Part shown: piece by piece, positions 31,449 through 42,794 of the stretch | How the letters are laid out: each line of letters starts with the position of its first letter | Numbering within the stretch: the first letter of the stretch is position 1 | DNA from: Phialocephala subalpina | Taxonomy: Eukaryota; Ascomycota; Leotiomycetes; Helotiales; Mollisiaceae | Direction: 5' to 3' | Assembly: GCA_900073065.1 (NCBI GenBank) | Contig: FJOG01000050.1 | Location: 191,767-255,766, forward strand | Length of the DNA: 64,000 nucleotides | Position numbers and translations under genes: made by a program | Notes under the pieces: model-generated | Databases searched by the model: none | What the model was told of the DNA's origin: nothing | Seen by the model: the letters and a program-made list of their open reading frames with translations, nothing else

Positions 31449-34055
31449 GTTTTTTCTTTTCGGTTTGATATAAAAGTATGGTTTGGGCTGGACTTTTGCT
31501 TTTTTGCGGCTGCGGCGTATCTAGGCTTGGATAAATTAGGACTATCGATTCTAAGTAATTTATATTGCATAAAGCTAGTGCTGATGGACATGTTGGATGT
31601 TTGTACCACCATGACAACTCGGAAACACATCCACACAGGAACACATCCGCATCCGCATCTACAGCCGCACTCATTACCATCGCCTGCTGAAACCCCACCC
31701 ATCGCACCCAAGCGCGAGTCCACATCATCATATGCTGATGTGAGGCCAGCATTTCTCCTCGCTTCAAACTCCATACGTGCGTATTGTCCCTTGAATACGA
31801 CTGGTCCGATTTCTCCCAAACACGACCCGGTCTACGGATCGAGATTCGGGTTCGGGCCTCCTTCCTGGCCAAGACGAGGTTGCGGACGCATCTGCGGATC
31901 TGCACGCTCGGCTTCGAAACCCTAGCCTGGATACCACCGCATCTGCGGATCTGGGAAATCTCGTCGGCGACTTCACCGCGTGGCGAACTGGCGGTTAAAG
32001 GATGTCGTGCATCTCACTTGCATCCATTATGCCGGTAGGGCATGGTGGAAGAAAAGTCGCGGTGAGATGGTGCGGAAACAGGGTGCGGCCGCTTTCACGT
32101 GCGGCCGCAGCTGTCCTCCGCTCCTATGCTTTTTTGCAGCTGAGTTAGTTTATTCGATCTTGGTTTTTACGATTAGAGTCTTAGATCAAAGAAAATTCTC
32201 CGCGGAAACGGTCGGTGCACAGTCTATTTTAGGTTTCCAACTCATAAGTGGCGTGAAAGATCCCCAAGGATGGGGGGAGAAGATCAATCACGTGAACGTC
32301 AACTCATGCGGCAGGGGGCGGCCGGATGTTGCATTTTGTTGGTTCCACACCCAGCTATTGGGCTCTTGTCTCAGATTAACACGGGGTTCCTTGTTGTTGG
32401 GTTGAGTCTAATTTCGTTCGCTGACCTATGCCTCTTTGGAAGTTGTTTCTTAGACTGCAGGTGCGGGTGCGGCTTTGCTTCGACGTGCAACAGGATGAAT
32501 CTGTTTGTAGTTTATTGGACTTGGAGTTCTGATGCTTTTGATGCTTTGCTGGAGTGATGTGTTGGCAGTTTTGGATTCGACGTGGCGCTTGTTCTTGACT
32601 TTGAGTGAAATGGGCTTAGTTGGCATGAAGATGCGGATGCGAGTGCGGCTGCGGTTCTTCGACGACGTGCAACAGTTATTCTATTCTCAATATTTTCAGC
32701 TGTCAAGACTGAGTAGTTTCAATTCATTGGTTAATGTGACTCAGTTCCATTGACCTTGCCCTTGTCGTTCAAGTGGCTTCGCGTGGAGTTTTGACTGAGA
32801 GGAGCTGGTCGCGCGGCTTGGAGTGTCTATGCTTTCTGCTGTCGAGCATCGAGATCGAGGAGTCTCAATTCATTCGTTGATGTGGCACAGTTGAGTTGGT
32901 TTTTACCTTGTCCTTGAGGATATTGGGCCGAAAGATAGATACTTGACCGACCGAAGCAGGTGCGGGTGCAGCTTCCAGTCGAGTGTTTGCTTCCGTAGGC
33001 GCCCCCCTTTCTTCCTCCTGTCCGTGTTAGAAAGTCTAATCTGGATATTGCTCTCGAGTGGCCGAGCGTGTTGGCATTGCATGATGAGAGATATATGTGC
33101 GGGTGGTGCGGCTTTTGTGCGATGTGCAACACTTCGAGAGGAGTTGTTGATGCTGTGATCTCGTTCGTAAGCTCGGTAGAAGTCCACTGCCGTTATTTAT
33201 GTACGAGTGATGACCTGGTCCCTGAAATAAAGTGATTTTGGGCCAGGGCAAGCGGCGTAGCAGTAGCGGGTTCCGAGCGATGTGCAACAAGAGAGTCGGC
33301 TTTGCCTTGAGAGCCAGGTTGGCAGTGACTTGTCCTCCAACTCGAGCGACGACGGGTTGGCAGCCGTGTCTGCGGGTGCGGGTGCGGTCCTGAGCGATGT
33401 GCAACAGAAGGATGTTCTGGCCAATGTATGAGGAGCCTACTCACCTGAGCCTGACATATACTCGTTTCCAGTTGGGCAGTAGTGCAGCAAGAATCATTGA
33501 GATGTTTCCGTGGTCTTCAACCACTTTCCCCCTCCGGCTGCTGGAGTTTGATGATCGAGACTACAATGTGTTTTGAGTGTTCTGTTCTGGAATATTCATT
33601 CTGATAGGAGCTTGTGCTCAAGCGCTTCTTAGGTCTGGAATTTCACATCAGCACTTCTAAAATGTGTGAGTCTCATCGCCCACGCCTCATTCTATGAATG
33701 TTGTTGCGATCTTACCCACGACACTTGATTCACAACAGATATTAAACCACGGTTGAACGAGAATCATTTAAATAGGATTTGTGGTAGCCTGGAGTCAAAC
33801 ATGCTCATCGAGTATAAAAGCTTAAGTTCTTTCAGAAACCGATGTTCGTCCTCTACGTCTTGATATCCTCCCGTACATCCCTCAGAATTTTCAAAATCGA
33901 TACACCAAACTAGGATCATGTACTTCTCTGACTTTATTATTCCGCTCAAACAACTTGAGTCCTAGCTACCTCTACTTTTGAGATTTTTCTTAACATTACA
34001 TTCTTATCCACAAGTAGCTCTTGCCCTGCCATTATTTTGCTGCACTTCATCCTTC
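31449..34055. other. Long gene-free region rich in TGCGG and GTGCAACA motifs
   Basis: 2.6 kb without a credible gene; all frames are short and shadow each other. It contains a pair of GTGCGGCCGC sites at 32083 and 32099, two GCATCTGCGGATCTG copies near 31888 and 31940, a duplicated segment (TCAATTCATT...ATGTG...) near 32718 and 32867, and the motif family listed separately. An RNA-only or repeat-derived origin is possible. Confidence 0.55.
32459..33410 (+). repeat. Dispersed motif family: TGCGG tract followed by GATGTGCAACA
   Basis: The core G-A-(C/T)-GTGCAACA occurs at about 32482, 32664, 33120, 33278 and 33395, all on the plus strand. Before most copies is a run such as GTGCGGGTGCGG within 15-40 bases. 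Spacing is irregular (115-460 bases). One more copy, inverted, lies inside the tRNA-like hairpin at 17.3 kb. The unit boundaries are not clear, so this is either an old decayed repeat family or a set of protein- or RNA-binding sites. Confidence 0.55.
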
Positions 34056-34364
34056 ATGTATGGGTGCATAAGAACCATCTACTCTTGTGGCTCGAAATGC
34101 GGTTGCTACCGTGGTCCAAAAGCCGATACGGCCGGAAATCTTTCTTGCAATTCCGCAAAGCATGGCCCACAAGCCGAATTCCTCGCCGTGCGTTGTCTTT
34201 CATGCATCCGAAACTCCAAGGATAATCAACCCGGATCCCCAGCCGCAGAGAACGTAGAGCGGGGTAATCCGAACGTGGTCAAGGAGCGGGAGGTCAGAGA
34301 GCCGAGATTCTGGAGGGGAATTGGAGGCGTCAGCTATGACCCTTGGAACATGCCACAGCCCTAA
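34056..34364 (+). CDS. Small Cys-containing fungal protein
   Basis: 102 codons from ATG 34056: MYGCIRTIYSCGSKCGCY, then CNSAKHGPQAE, VRCLSCIRN, and a proline-containing tail DPWNMPQP. The opening pattern M-x-x-C-x(6)-Y-x-CG followed by paired Cys further on is a common layout among short intracellular Pezizomycotina proteins of unknown function. I prefer this Met to the upstream one at 33978 because it places the Cys pattern at the N-terminus. There is no signal peptide. A relative with the same opening lies at 35168. Confidence 0.55.
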   Translation: MYGCIRTIYSCGSKCGCYRGPKADTAGNLSCNSAKHGPQAEFLAVRCLSCIRNSKDNQPGSPAAENVERGNPNVVKEREVREPRFWRGIGGVSYDPWNMPQP

Positions 34365-35167
34365 ACCAGGCTTACGGCCTCACATTTGAAAGTGATTGAG
34401 ATTACGACATCAAGTGGTAATCAGGAACTCGCGAAACTATGATATTTTGAAGTAATGCAAGGCTTCCAATATTATGCAACTATTTGACATGATGCTGAAC
34501 GCGTTCACGCAATGAAATCACAAATTGCTATGGAACATATATATTTAAAATAGCGAAACTTTAAACTATGCTTCCTTGTTGTAAATTGTCATGCTATACT
34601 TCGGCTAAACGCGCCACGTCTTGGGAAATCGAAGATCAGCATGGGTTAACAAGATGAAGCTAAATCACTTCCGCGTTTTATCAGTATTTGAATAATTTAA
34701 TCGTTTTCCCGCTTGGGAATGCCCTCGCTTGCCAGTCGCAGCAACTGTATGAAGAACAGCCAGTAGATCTCGTTGCTGCTGAATGTTGATGATTGACGAA
34801 ATCGCCGCTTGTGAATATCTGTGGCAGTGAATGTTGACAATTATAACTTGTGACTGTTGAAAAGAGCCAACTTCCAGGCTTTGTGAATCACGTAGACACA
34901 GGAACCATCTATGACTCGAAGGAGGTAGCTATAAATGCTTTCAATTCTTCGAAGGCATTCCATCTTCCTTTCGCATCACACAGACGAGACTTCGTAATGC
35001 CATAACTATTTTGGGGTGTTGGGATTCAGCATCTTCACCTTCTCTCGCATTCAGACTTCAATTCCAAAAGCTTTCGTTCATGCATTAAACTCTACGATAT
35101 CAATAGCCTCCTCACTCGAAAATCAACCCCCAAGTTGAATCATCCACAAATCCTTTTCGCCGCAAAC
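34365..35167. other. Gene-free stretch
   Basis: AT-leaning intergenic sequence between the two small Cys-containing genes; no frame or repeat stands out. Confidence 0.5.
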
Positions 35168-35692
35168 ATGTGCAACTTCCAATCCCCAGGTTGTGGCTGC
35201 ACCAAAACACCCAACAAAGTCGAAATCATCGAGGCATGGGTCCAAGAAATAGATTGCCCAGCTTGCCTGGAATACTTCGAGATATGGAAGACGTCTGCGC
35301 CTGTAATTGCCAAGTGGAAGGCAGAAAGTGGAGTCGAGAAAACGGTGAAGGTTCAATGCACAGATGGAGGTTTGCCTCAACATTGGGGACAGACGCAGAG
35401 TCAAGAGCCAGAGACGATTGGTGAGCAACAGCGAGAAGAGGATCCACAACCACCGATCATCGAGGAACCCGAGACGATGTCGGAGAAGGGGAACTTACGA
35501 ACTGACAGCGACAAAGAGCCCGAAGCAGCTTCGGAATGTGAGAACGAGAAACCTAGTAAGAAGAAGAACACGAAGAAGCATGGTGCACTGAATGCCAAGT
35601 GTGTGTTTAAAGTTGTGTTCAAAGTCCTGGGACATTTTCAATTTTGGGTACGGGCAAAGAATGTTTTGGTTGATGTCGTGGGTCTGATGTGA
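35168..35692 (+). CDS. Small Cys-containing acidic/basic protein
   Basis: 174 codons from ATG 35168: MCNFQSPGCGCTKTPNKVE, then IDCPACLEYFEIW. A long charged, low-complexity middle follows (Glu/Gln/Pro-rich, about residues 75-125), then a Lys cluster (KPSKKKNTKKH) and a hydrophobic end. The N-terminal Cys pattern matches that of the gene at 34056, suggesting two members of one family. It is probably not secreted. The function is unknown. Confidence 0.55.
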   Translation: MCNFQSPGCGCTKTPNKVEIIEAWVQEIDCPACLEYFEIWKTSAPVIAKWKAESGVEKTVKVQCTDGGLPQHWGQTQSQEPETIGEQQREEDPQPPIIEEPETMSEKGNLRTDSDKEPEAASECENEKPSKKKNTKKHGALNAKCVFKVVFKVLGHFQFWVRAKNVLVDVVGLM

Positions 35693-36767
35693 GCGCAAGG
35701 ATTTGAAGAACCCTGCCTTGTATTACTGGGATCGAGTGTAGCGAAAGTTATCTGCCATGGAGCCTGGAGGTCTGAAAGGATGCTTTGAATGATAGCGGGG
35801 TAAAGCTTTGACTTTGCGAGATTTTCTAAGTTTCGGTGAAAATTCTTCTCGGTAGCCAAAGCGTTGCATATGGGAAACTGCCAGGAGATTGGAATTAGCA
35901 TGTTGAAAGTTTTGCTGCAATCGTCAACTACCTTCGGTACTGTGGTCATCAGCTCCCTTTTCTCGTTTGCCCCACCTAACCCGCCATACCCAATCAGCAC
36001 CTCTTCTCACCTGTGATACGAGCAAACCAATCACCTTTCACTCCCTCCCTTCGCACTAAACTCCAAGTCTCACCATCTTCAGATCCGCACTCGCGTCCGC
36101 ACCAACACCATGGTCGTGGAGCTCAAGTCCACAAGGATGACATTCCTTTTCGTTCTTGTTCTCAAAGCGCCAATGCGGGGGTCAAAATCTGACAGCCAGG
36201 GTGCGGCCGCACCACCCTTCCACGCCCTTTGAAGTTCCGTGCGGCTGCACTTCGCCGCTTCTAGAACTTCCATGTAAAAAACAAATATCGAGAGATTGAA
36301 AGGTAGAGATTGGAGTGTCATACGATTGTGCGACGATAAGCTGAGAGGTGAGAACTTGGAGCGATAGTGGCAGGCTAGGAGTGGTGCCGCGCATTGGAGG
36401 CTGGCACGTGAGAGGTGTGATGGATGAGATTTGGGGATATATCTAACCTTGTTCCTGGACACAGACGGCGAGCTGCAAACCAAAATTGAGTAGGCTACAC
36501 AAATACCCGCCGCCGCTTGGTAATTCTAACGGTATTTTCAACTTCAAGCCAACAGATCAGGACTCTGAGACCGACATCATCATCGTCAAACCAATTATCG
36601 AACATCTCCGCGGGGTGACAAAGACGAGGCAGAGTTCTTTCTTGGTAAGTCGAGAAACTTACAAATCCAGGGACTGGAAGCTGAATAGTAATCAAGGTCA
36701 AATTGAGGATATATACTTTGGTGTTGTTGACCAAATTGCCAAAATATCCAAAACCTCCAATATCAAG
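35693..36767. other. Intergenic region
   Basis: Holds a GTGCGGCCGC site near 36202 and short mutually antisense frames. It includes the promoter of the SDR that starts at 36768. Confidence 0.45.
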
Positions 36768-37636
36768 ATGGCACCAACACTCCTCCTCATCGGCTCAGGC
36801 CCCGGCATCGGCCTGTCAACAGCATCTCTTTTTGCCTCCAAGAAATTCTCTAAAGTTGCTCTCATTTCGAGGAACAAAGAGCGCCTTAGCAGTGATCGCG
36901 AAGCCGTTTTGTCCTCTCTCCTCGCCGAAAAGAAGGATGGAGTCGAAGTCAAGACGTGGGATGTCGATATCACAGCGACAGCAGAGTACAAGAAGGTGTT
37001 GAAAGAAGTTGAAGAGTGGTCTGGAGAAGAAGTAGACTGTGTGGTGTTCAATGCAGCAAGAGTAGCCCCTAGTCCATTACTTGATTTTCCCGAGGAGGAG
37101 CTTCTGAAGGACTTCGCTGTTCGTCCCCTCTCTATCGCACCTACTTGGAAAGAAAACTGACAATGGAGCAGACAACGAACATAGCACTCTATACCACAGC
37201 CCAATGGGCACTTCCTCTTCTCTCAAAGCTAGGAGAGGAGAAGAAACCATCCTTCCTGGTAACGAGTAGCTTACTTTGGAAGTATCCATTCCCGATGTTC
37301 TTCAGCTTGAGTATGGTGAAGGCAAGTCAGAGGAATCTGGTCGAAAGTTTGAAGTTGAGTTTCCCTGGTAAGTGACCCCTCCTTTCCACCCCACATACCT
37401 CCTCAGAACCGGTCCCCGAAACCAACTTGGAACTTCCGGCGATCTGGTGGGGAAACGGAGAACGAATTCTGACAGCTGAAACAGACGTCCACATCGCACT
37501 CCTCAATGTCGGAGGCCAAGTCAGTGCAGAGGACAAATATCTCAACCCACCAGCCATTGCAGAGAAGTTCTGGGAGCTGTACTCTCAAGAAAAGCCCGCT
37601 TGGACTTTGGATTTGGATATTCTTGCACCACAATAG
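36768..37636 (+). CDS. Short-chain dehydrogenase/reductase
   Basis: Three exons (36768-37118, 37172-37367, 37407-37636) give 258 residues. The N-terminus MAPTLLLIGSGPGIGLSTA has the glycine motif GxGPGIG. VALISRNKERL follows, then WDVDIT (Asp contacting the adenine) and VVFNAARVAP in place of the NAG motif. The expected catalytic Tyr-x-x-x-Lys is not typical: the segment MFFSLSMVKASQRNLV has Lys but Ser in place of Tyr (S-M-V-K), so activity may differ from classical SDRs. The rest is full length, including the C-terminal NPPAIAEKFWELY. It is a cytosolic NAD(P)-binding protein; the substrate is unknown. Confidence 0.88.
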
Positions 37637-37741
37637 GTTCCCCCTAACACATGTATTTCTCCTCAACATATACTCGAAAAAGCAGGGGTTGTGTGTAAAC
37701 TTTGGGTATCAGTGTTCTATATGAATTTGTAAATGCAAGCT

Positions 37742-39257
37742 CTATTGTCCATCACCATTATATGCAATCAATGTCGTCGTCCCAGTCTTGACTCCTGTGA
37801 CGTTCGCTCCCGTCGTTCCTGCGAGCTGCAATATACGTGCCGTGACTGCTGCTGGTGTGGTGAGAGATTCAAGGGACATGAGATAAGCAGCGAGGCCAGC
37901 GACGTGGGGTGAAGCTGTTTCTTGTCAGCATCCATCATTTGATACCTCGAAGAACAGAGATGACTAACCCATACTTGTACCACTCAAGATACTACTAGCA
38001 GTAGTACTCGTAATCCCCACACTCTGCACTTTCACCCCTGGCGCCCAAATATCTACCACCGCCCCGAAATTCGAAAAGCTAGCCTTAGTATCCGTTGTCG
38101 CATCAATAGCGCCCACCGTAATCGCGCTAGCCGCAGAAGCAGGACTCGTATTACTCGCGTCCACATTCTCATTCCCTGCAGCACACACAACCGTCACTCC
38201 TGCTCTTGTGACTGCTGCAATGGCGTTGTTTAGTGCGGTACTTTTGGAGCCGCCGATGGAGATGTTGGTTACTGCTTTGCCGGAGAGACCACGTGCTGTG
38301 GCGTTTTGAGCGACGAACTGGAGGCCGGATATCACGCCAGAGTTGGTGCCGGCTCCGTCGGCGTCGAGGACTTTGACGGCGACGAGGGAGACGGCTTTGG
38401 CGACGCCGTAAGTGGTTCCGCCGATGGTGCCGGAGACGTGGGAGCCATGGCCGTTTTCGTCGGTATTCTAGGGGATGTTAGTGATGACCAATGTGCGGGG
38501 CTGGAGGGGAGTCGTACGTTTGTGTTGACGAAGTTTGCTCCCCATACTGCCCGTCCTGCAAATTCCTATTCAACGATCAGCAGCTGTCAAAGGAAGTGAT
38601 ACTAGGAAAACTCACTGAATGTGTCAACATGATTCCGGTATCAACCACGTAGGCCACGATCCCGGTTCCAGCTGAATTGTCGAATACATATCCAGTTCCC
38701 AGTCCATCAGCATGCGATATCCTTCTCAGCCCTGATGGAGCTGTCGTTGACGATTGCGAAACAAGAGCAACATTCTTGACATATGTATCCTGCTCAACGA
38801 AGTTCACCTGTTCCTGGTCAGTTCTCATCCTTCAGACTCCACTCCTCCCCATTCTGGCAGATGGAGTACAAACCATACTGGAACTAGCAATATCGTTGAT
38901 CATGCCATCGTCCGCTTCCAATGCAAACCCCCTCCAACCCATCATCGAAAATGTGTCCATAGTATTACTCAAAACCTTCCCATCCAACGTCCTCTTCTCC
39001 ATACTTCTCCTCCGCAGACTCGTCATCACCGACGCCTGATGTGTTTCTACTTCATCGTCTGTTGCGTTATTGTTGTACACCACGATATAGCGACCTGCGA
39101 CGACATTTGTTGCTGCTGTATTCGAAATTGGGACACCGAGTCCATTGACATTCTTTCCGTGACGACCTCTTGGTACAGGTGATGGTTGTGGGATACAAGT
39201 AACGAGTGTAATGAATGCGAAAACGCAAAGCAACAACGTTTGAATAGAAAGAAACAT
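37742..39257 (-). CDS. Secreted subtilisin-like serine protease (S8, proteinase-K type)
   Basis: Five exons (39257-38874, 38807-38616, 38565-38518, 38467-37969, 37914-37742) give 431 residues. The signal peptide [19 protein letters not shown] ends near TCIPQ. The I9 propeptide includes [16 protein letters not shown] and ends VNFVEQD. The catalytic Asp is in VAYVVDTGI, His in [13 protein letters not shown], and Ser in LSGTSM/ASPHVAG, where an intron falls right after the Ser-Met. [15 protein letters not shown] and [18 protein letters not shown] match proteinase K (substrate pocket and oxyanion Asn). It should be an extracellular alkaline protease activated by propeptide cleavage. It lies next to the secreted pectinase and fits a plant- or litter-degrading lifestyle. 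Confidence 0.95.
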
Positions 39258-40046
39258 TTTCAATTGATGTGAATAGAAATCGACGAACAGAGAAGAAACG
39301 CAAAGAAAGTCAAAAGCACTACCTCTTTCTTTCAGGGCATCGTGATCATAAAGGCATTTATCGTTCCACCTACATGAAGCCTCTCATCTCGGCCCCTCGA
39401 TCATGTCCTCGCCTTGGATGCGCCAAGTCATACATCGCCAAGTCGAACGAATACCATACCTCGTACGCGCATGTCAAATATCTTCAATTGGCGACCGCCG
39501 CTGTATTTATTTCTGGCCGCTCGGCAAGACCTGCCAAGTCGCCAAGTCGTCCCAGAATGCTTGTCAAACACCCCAACACCCAAATTCGAACCCTCACAGC
39601 CTACAGATCTTGCGACAATGCCTTTGTGATTTGCTGGTGACCGCGTAATTGGTTGATGGGGCCGCGTTTCAAGGATGCGCGAAATCAGAGCCGTCAAAGC
39701 GGTTAAGGACTAATTGAATGCAAACATAGGGTCGCGATGATGTGGTGAGGATATTTTCCGACTGGGAATGAAGATCAAGACCTGGGCGAAACAGAAAAAA
39801 TCGTAGGTAGAGTAGGATATTAGGTTAGATTCCGGCTTGGAAGTTTTGATCTTCGTGCAGAGTGCGCGGCGTTTCTTCAGCGGTGCTCAGCGAAAGCGAA
39901 CCTAGCTTCAGTGCATTCAATTACCCAGCTTTGCCTGGACGTTCGGGGGCTGTCCTGGGCCGAGATAGATATCCAGGGCGGTGAAATGCTGGCAGAAGAG
40001 AAGCGTAGCCCAGAAAGTCCAAGCAAGGCCAGAAGATTGACCATGC
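39258..40046. other. Intergenic region
   Basis: Contains the subtilase promoter and the 3' flank of the GH28 gene. The overlapping frames at 39269-39697 and 39877-40153 are not convincing. Confidence 0.45.
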
Positions 40047-41591
40047 TTAGCATGTCCCATCCGCACTCGCTGTTCCGCAAGTATGTCCCGTGCAATTAAA
40101 TCCAATACTGCCTTCCAAATTATCGCAGTTCCATCCATATGCAGTCGTGCCATTGTTCAACGTCAAGTTGATGTCGGTTAATGTGATGTTTTCGCATGGC
40201 GCAGCAGCACTGCATTGAAAGCTAGCGATGGGATCGGTCTTCGTGGTTCCGGTGAGATTCGAGAGGGTGATATCGCTGATTTTGAAAAGGGACGTATTGC
40301 AATTTCCGCTTGCGCTGCTGAAGGATATACATTGAGTTATGCTGGTGGGCAGTTGGACATTGTTCAGCTGGAAGTTCTTCAGGACGACGTTCTTCACGTC
40401 TGCATATTGTGAGCGGTCGTTATTTAACAATTGGGAGAGGGCACGCACATCCAATTCCTCCACCTCCGCCGTTCGGTGGGTAGCCAACAGGTTGTCCAGT
40501 CCCTGAGAAACGGAACATTAGCAATCGTTCGAAGTAGATTGTCCCACGATAATTGTGACACTGGCACAGGAAGAAGTTCTGAGACCCTAGATCAAGTCGG
40601 GACTTCACTCTCAACACTTACAAGTCTTGATGTACGCAGCGTGCAGCGTATTGTGGAACACGACATCTTCAGCAGTGAAGTTCTCAATGCGCTCAAAGGT
40701 ATTGTTGTATTGTCCGATACTGCCAAGCGCGAAGCCGATGCCCTGATAGAAGGTGCAGTTCGAGATGTGGATATTGGTGCTATTGGCTTTCGACGATATG
40801 CTATCATCTCCATTCGTGATGCTCCATCGCTTGAAGGTGATGTTGTTCGCATAGATGGTATCAACTCCATCCGTATTGACTGTTGGTGCCTTGGTGCTCG
40901 ATGTGCTATTAACGTAGATATCTTGCAGCAGCACATTCTCGCTGTGGATCACAGTCATTGTCCTTGACGCGGTCAGTACTCGAAGTCCTCGTAAGGGAGC
41001 GCCACTTACCACATCCGACTTTGGACGAATCTGATTCCTTCAAAAAGCGAGTTTGTAGTCTGCCAGACTGTGATGGCATGGGGTCTTCGGGGATAATTGC
41101 TCGTTCCTTTGTTGAAGTCGTACCAGATTTGGCCATTGCCGCCAATCGTTCCATAGCCGTGGCCCTTGAAATAGACATTGTTACCGCCAAAGATCCATGC
41201 AGAGGACTGATTTTGATATCCAACTGGCATCGAGTTGCTGAGCCAATATGGGATGTCAGTACTCCACTGGGGGATTGTTAGCCAAGTCAAAGGAATTCCG
41301 GACCAGACTCACCAACAAAGTTCCTCTCAAGTCAATCTCGCAATTGTCCAGGCTAGTCGTGTTCATGATCGAGTTGATATGGTAAGTCTCGTTGAGGAAA
41401 ATGATCCTGCCATCCTTACCGCATTCTTCGAAGGCCTTGATCACAGCTGGCGCATCGTCAGATCCATCACGACAAGGCTCCACAATACATGTTTTCGGTC
41501 TTGGGTCCGAGGGCCAATGTCCTGCAACTCTCTGGAACAATGAACCAAAGAGGAAAAGAGGCGCTACGGGTGATGAACTTGAGATAAACAT
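40047..41591 (-). CDS. GH28 exopolygalacturonase-like pectinase
   Basis: Five exons (41591-41313, 41266-41010, 40962-40622, 40502-40449, 40399-40047) give 427 residues. The N-terminus is hydrophobic (PVAPLFLFGSLFQRVAGHW) and probably a signal peptide. GH28 motifs: VNTDGVDTIYANN (NTD), ITNGDDSISSKANSTNI (the DD pair), and HAAYIKTW in place of the RIK motif. The third motif, normally GHG, reads GIGFALGSIGQY, so the usual His is absent. This pattern and the many N-glycosylation sites (N-x-T/S) resemble fungal exo-acting GH28 clades. It would release galacturonic acid from pectin ends outside the cell. The 54-nt fourth exon is short but in phase. Confidence 0.93.
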
Positions 41592-42794
41592 TATGGGAAA
41601 TGATATTGCATCTCTTCAACATATCAGATCTCGAGATCTGATCTGTTTTTATAAAGCGCATGAACCCCGCGCGGGGTAGTGGGAATGCAAGGTACGATTT
41701 CTCATCCCACTCACGATCACGTAAATAAAAGATCCAGCAATGGCAATACAGCTTCGCATGCAGATCTGCCTTGGAAGGTGAAGAATGCAACGTTGTAGAT
41801 ACCTTCTTCGACTCTTGTTCTGCGTCAACAAGCAGAAGAACGCTAAATTGAACACTGGCAATCTCAATTCTCAAACATAGCGCAATAAAGAACAATGCTT
41901 TTCGCAGAATTCGGCCGAATTTCCCAATGTCCCGCGAGGTTCGGAGTCATTGACTCTCTCAATGATCAGCAGTTGCTAGCATTTTCGGACGCGGAGAGCC
42001 TCTGTTGATCCAGTTTTTCTCCGCATTCGAAATACAAGCAGGAAGACTCCTTCCGCTATGACGCCCATGATGCTCGATCGTGAGAGATGCGAATAAAAGG
42101 TGCAAGTAAGTGTGTGTTGTTGGACGTGATGTTCATTTTGAGGTTTGTTGGTCGTGGTGCCTTGGAGTGTCCCAGAAATCATGGAACATTGGGCTTTCGA
42201 TTGAGGTCCTCTGACGACCGCAATACGACATGGGAGGCCGCCAAATTGGTTGCCTGATATTGTACATCCATGAGCAATTGGCGCGCGGTTGTTGAGCTTG
42301 TGTTGATGGGCTTTCGAGGTTGTTGAGGTCGCGATTTTTCTGGGGTGAAGCAGCGCTGTGTTCCCTTCCACGTGTCCAACACGTCTCCCATGCTCTAAAC
42401 AAATGCCCCAATGTCGTCAGGTCAATGAAGTCGTATGCTTTTGAAAGGCATCTCAATAAGACGACCGGGTCATCACTGAGAAAAGTCCCTCCGTCGATGT
42501 GAAATTTGGTGCAAAAATGAACTCACGTGCAAGCCCTCGGAAATCTCAACCGACCGAGAGCCCAAGAGTGAAAAGCCGTTCGCTGATTTCTATTTTCCGT
42601 CTCTTTTTGCTCCAGACCATGATTCCCACATCCCATTTGCAAAAGATCTTTGTCATATTATATACAGGCTGATCCTTCTCGTGTCTCGCTCGTTACATTT
42701 CTCCTTCATTGTCCCTGCTGTTGGCGTTCGTTGTGATTTGCGTTTTTCCTTCTCCTCAAACCGCCGCCGAGGACAAGGCTGCGCAGCCTCGATT
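41592..42794. other. Intergenic region between divergent GH28 and Zn2Cys6 genes
   Basis: About 1.2 kb separating the minus-strand pectinase start from the plus-strand regulator start. Frames here overlap antisense and are not credible. It must contain both promoters. A frame open upstream of 42795 to 42681 could lengthen the regulator by 38 residues, but its composition is poor. Confidence 0.5.

Noticed and set aside
32459..33410. Coding exons in the TGCGG-rich region
   Set aside because: Frames of 70-120 codons exist in all directions because of the repeated GC-rich words; none has consistent protein character.
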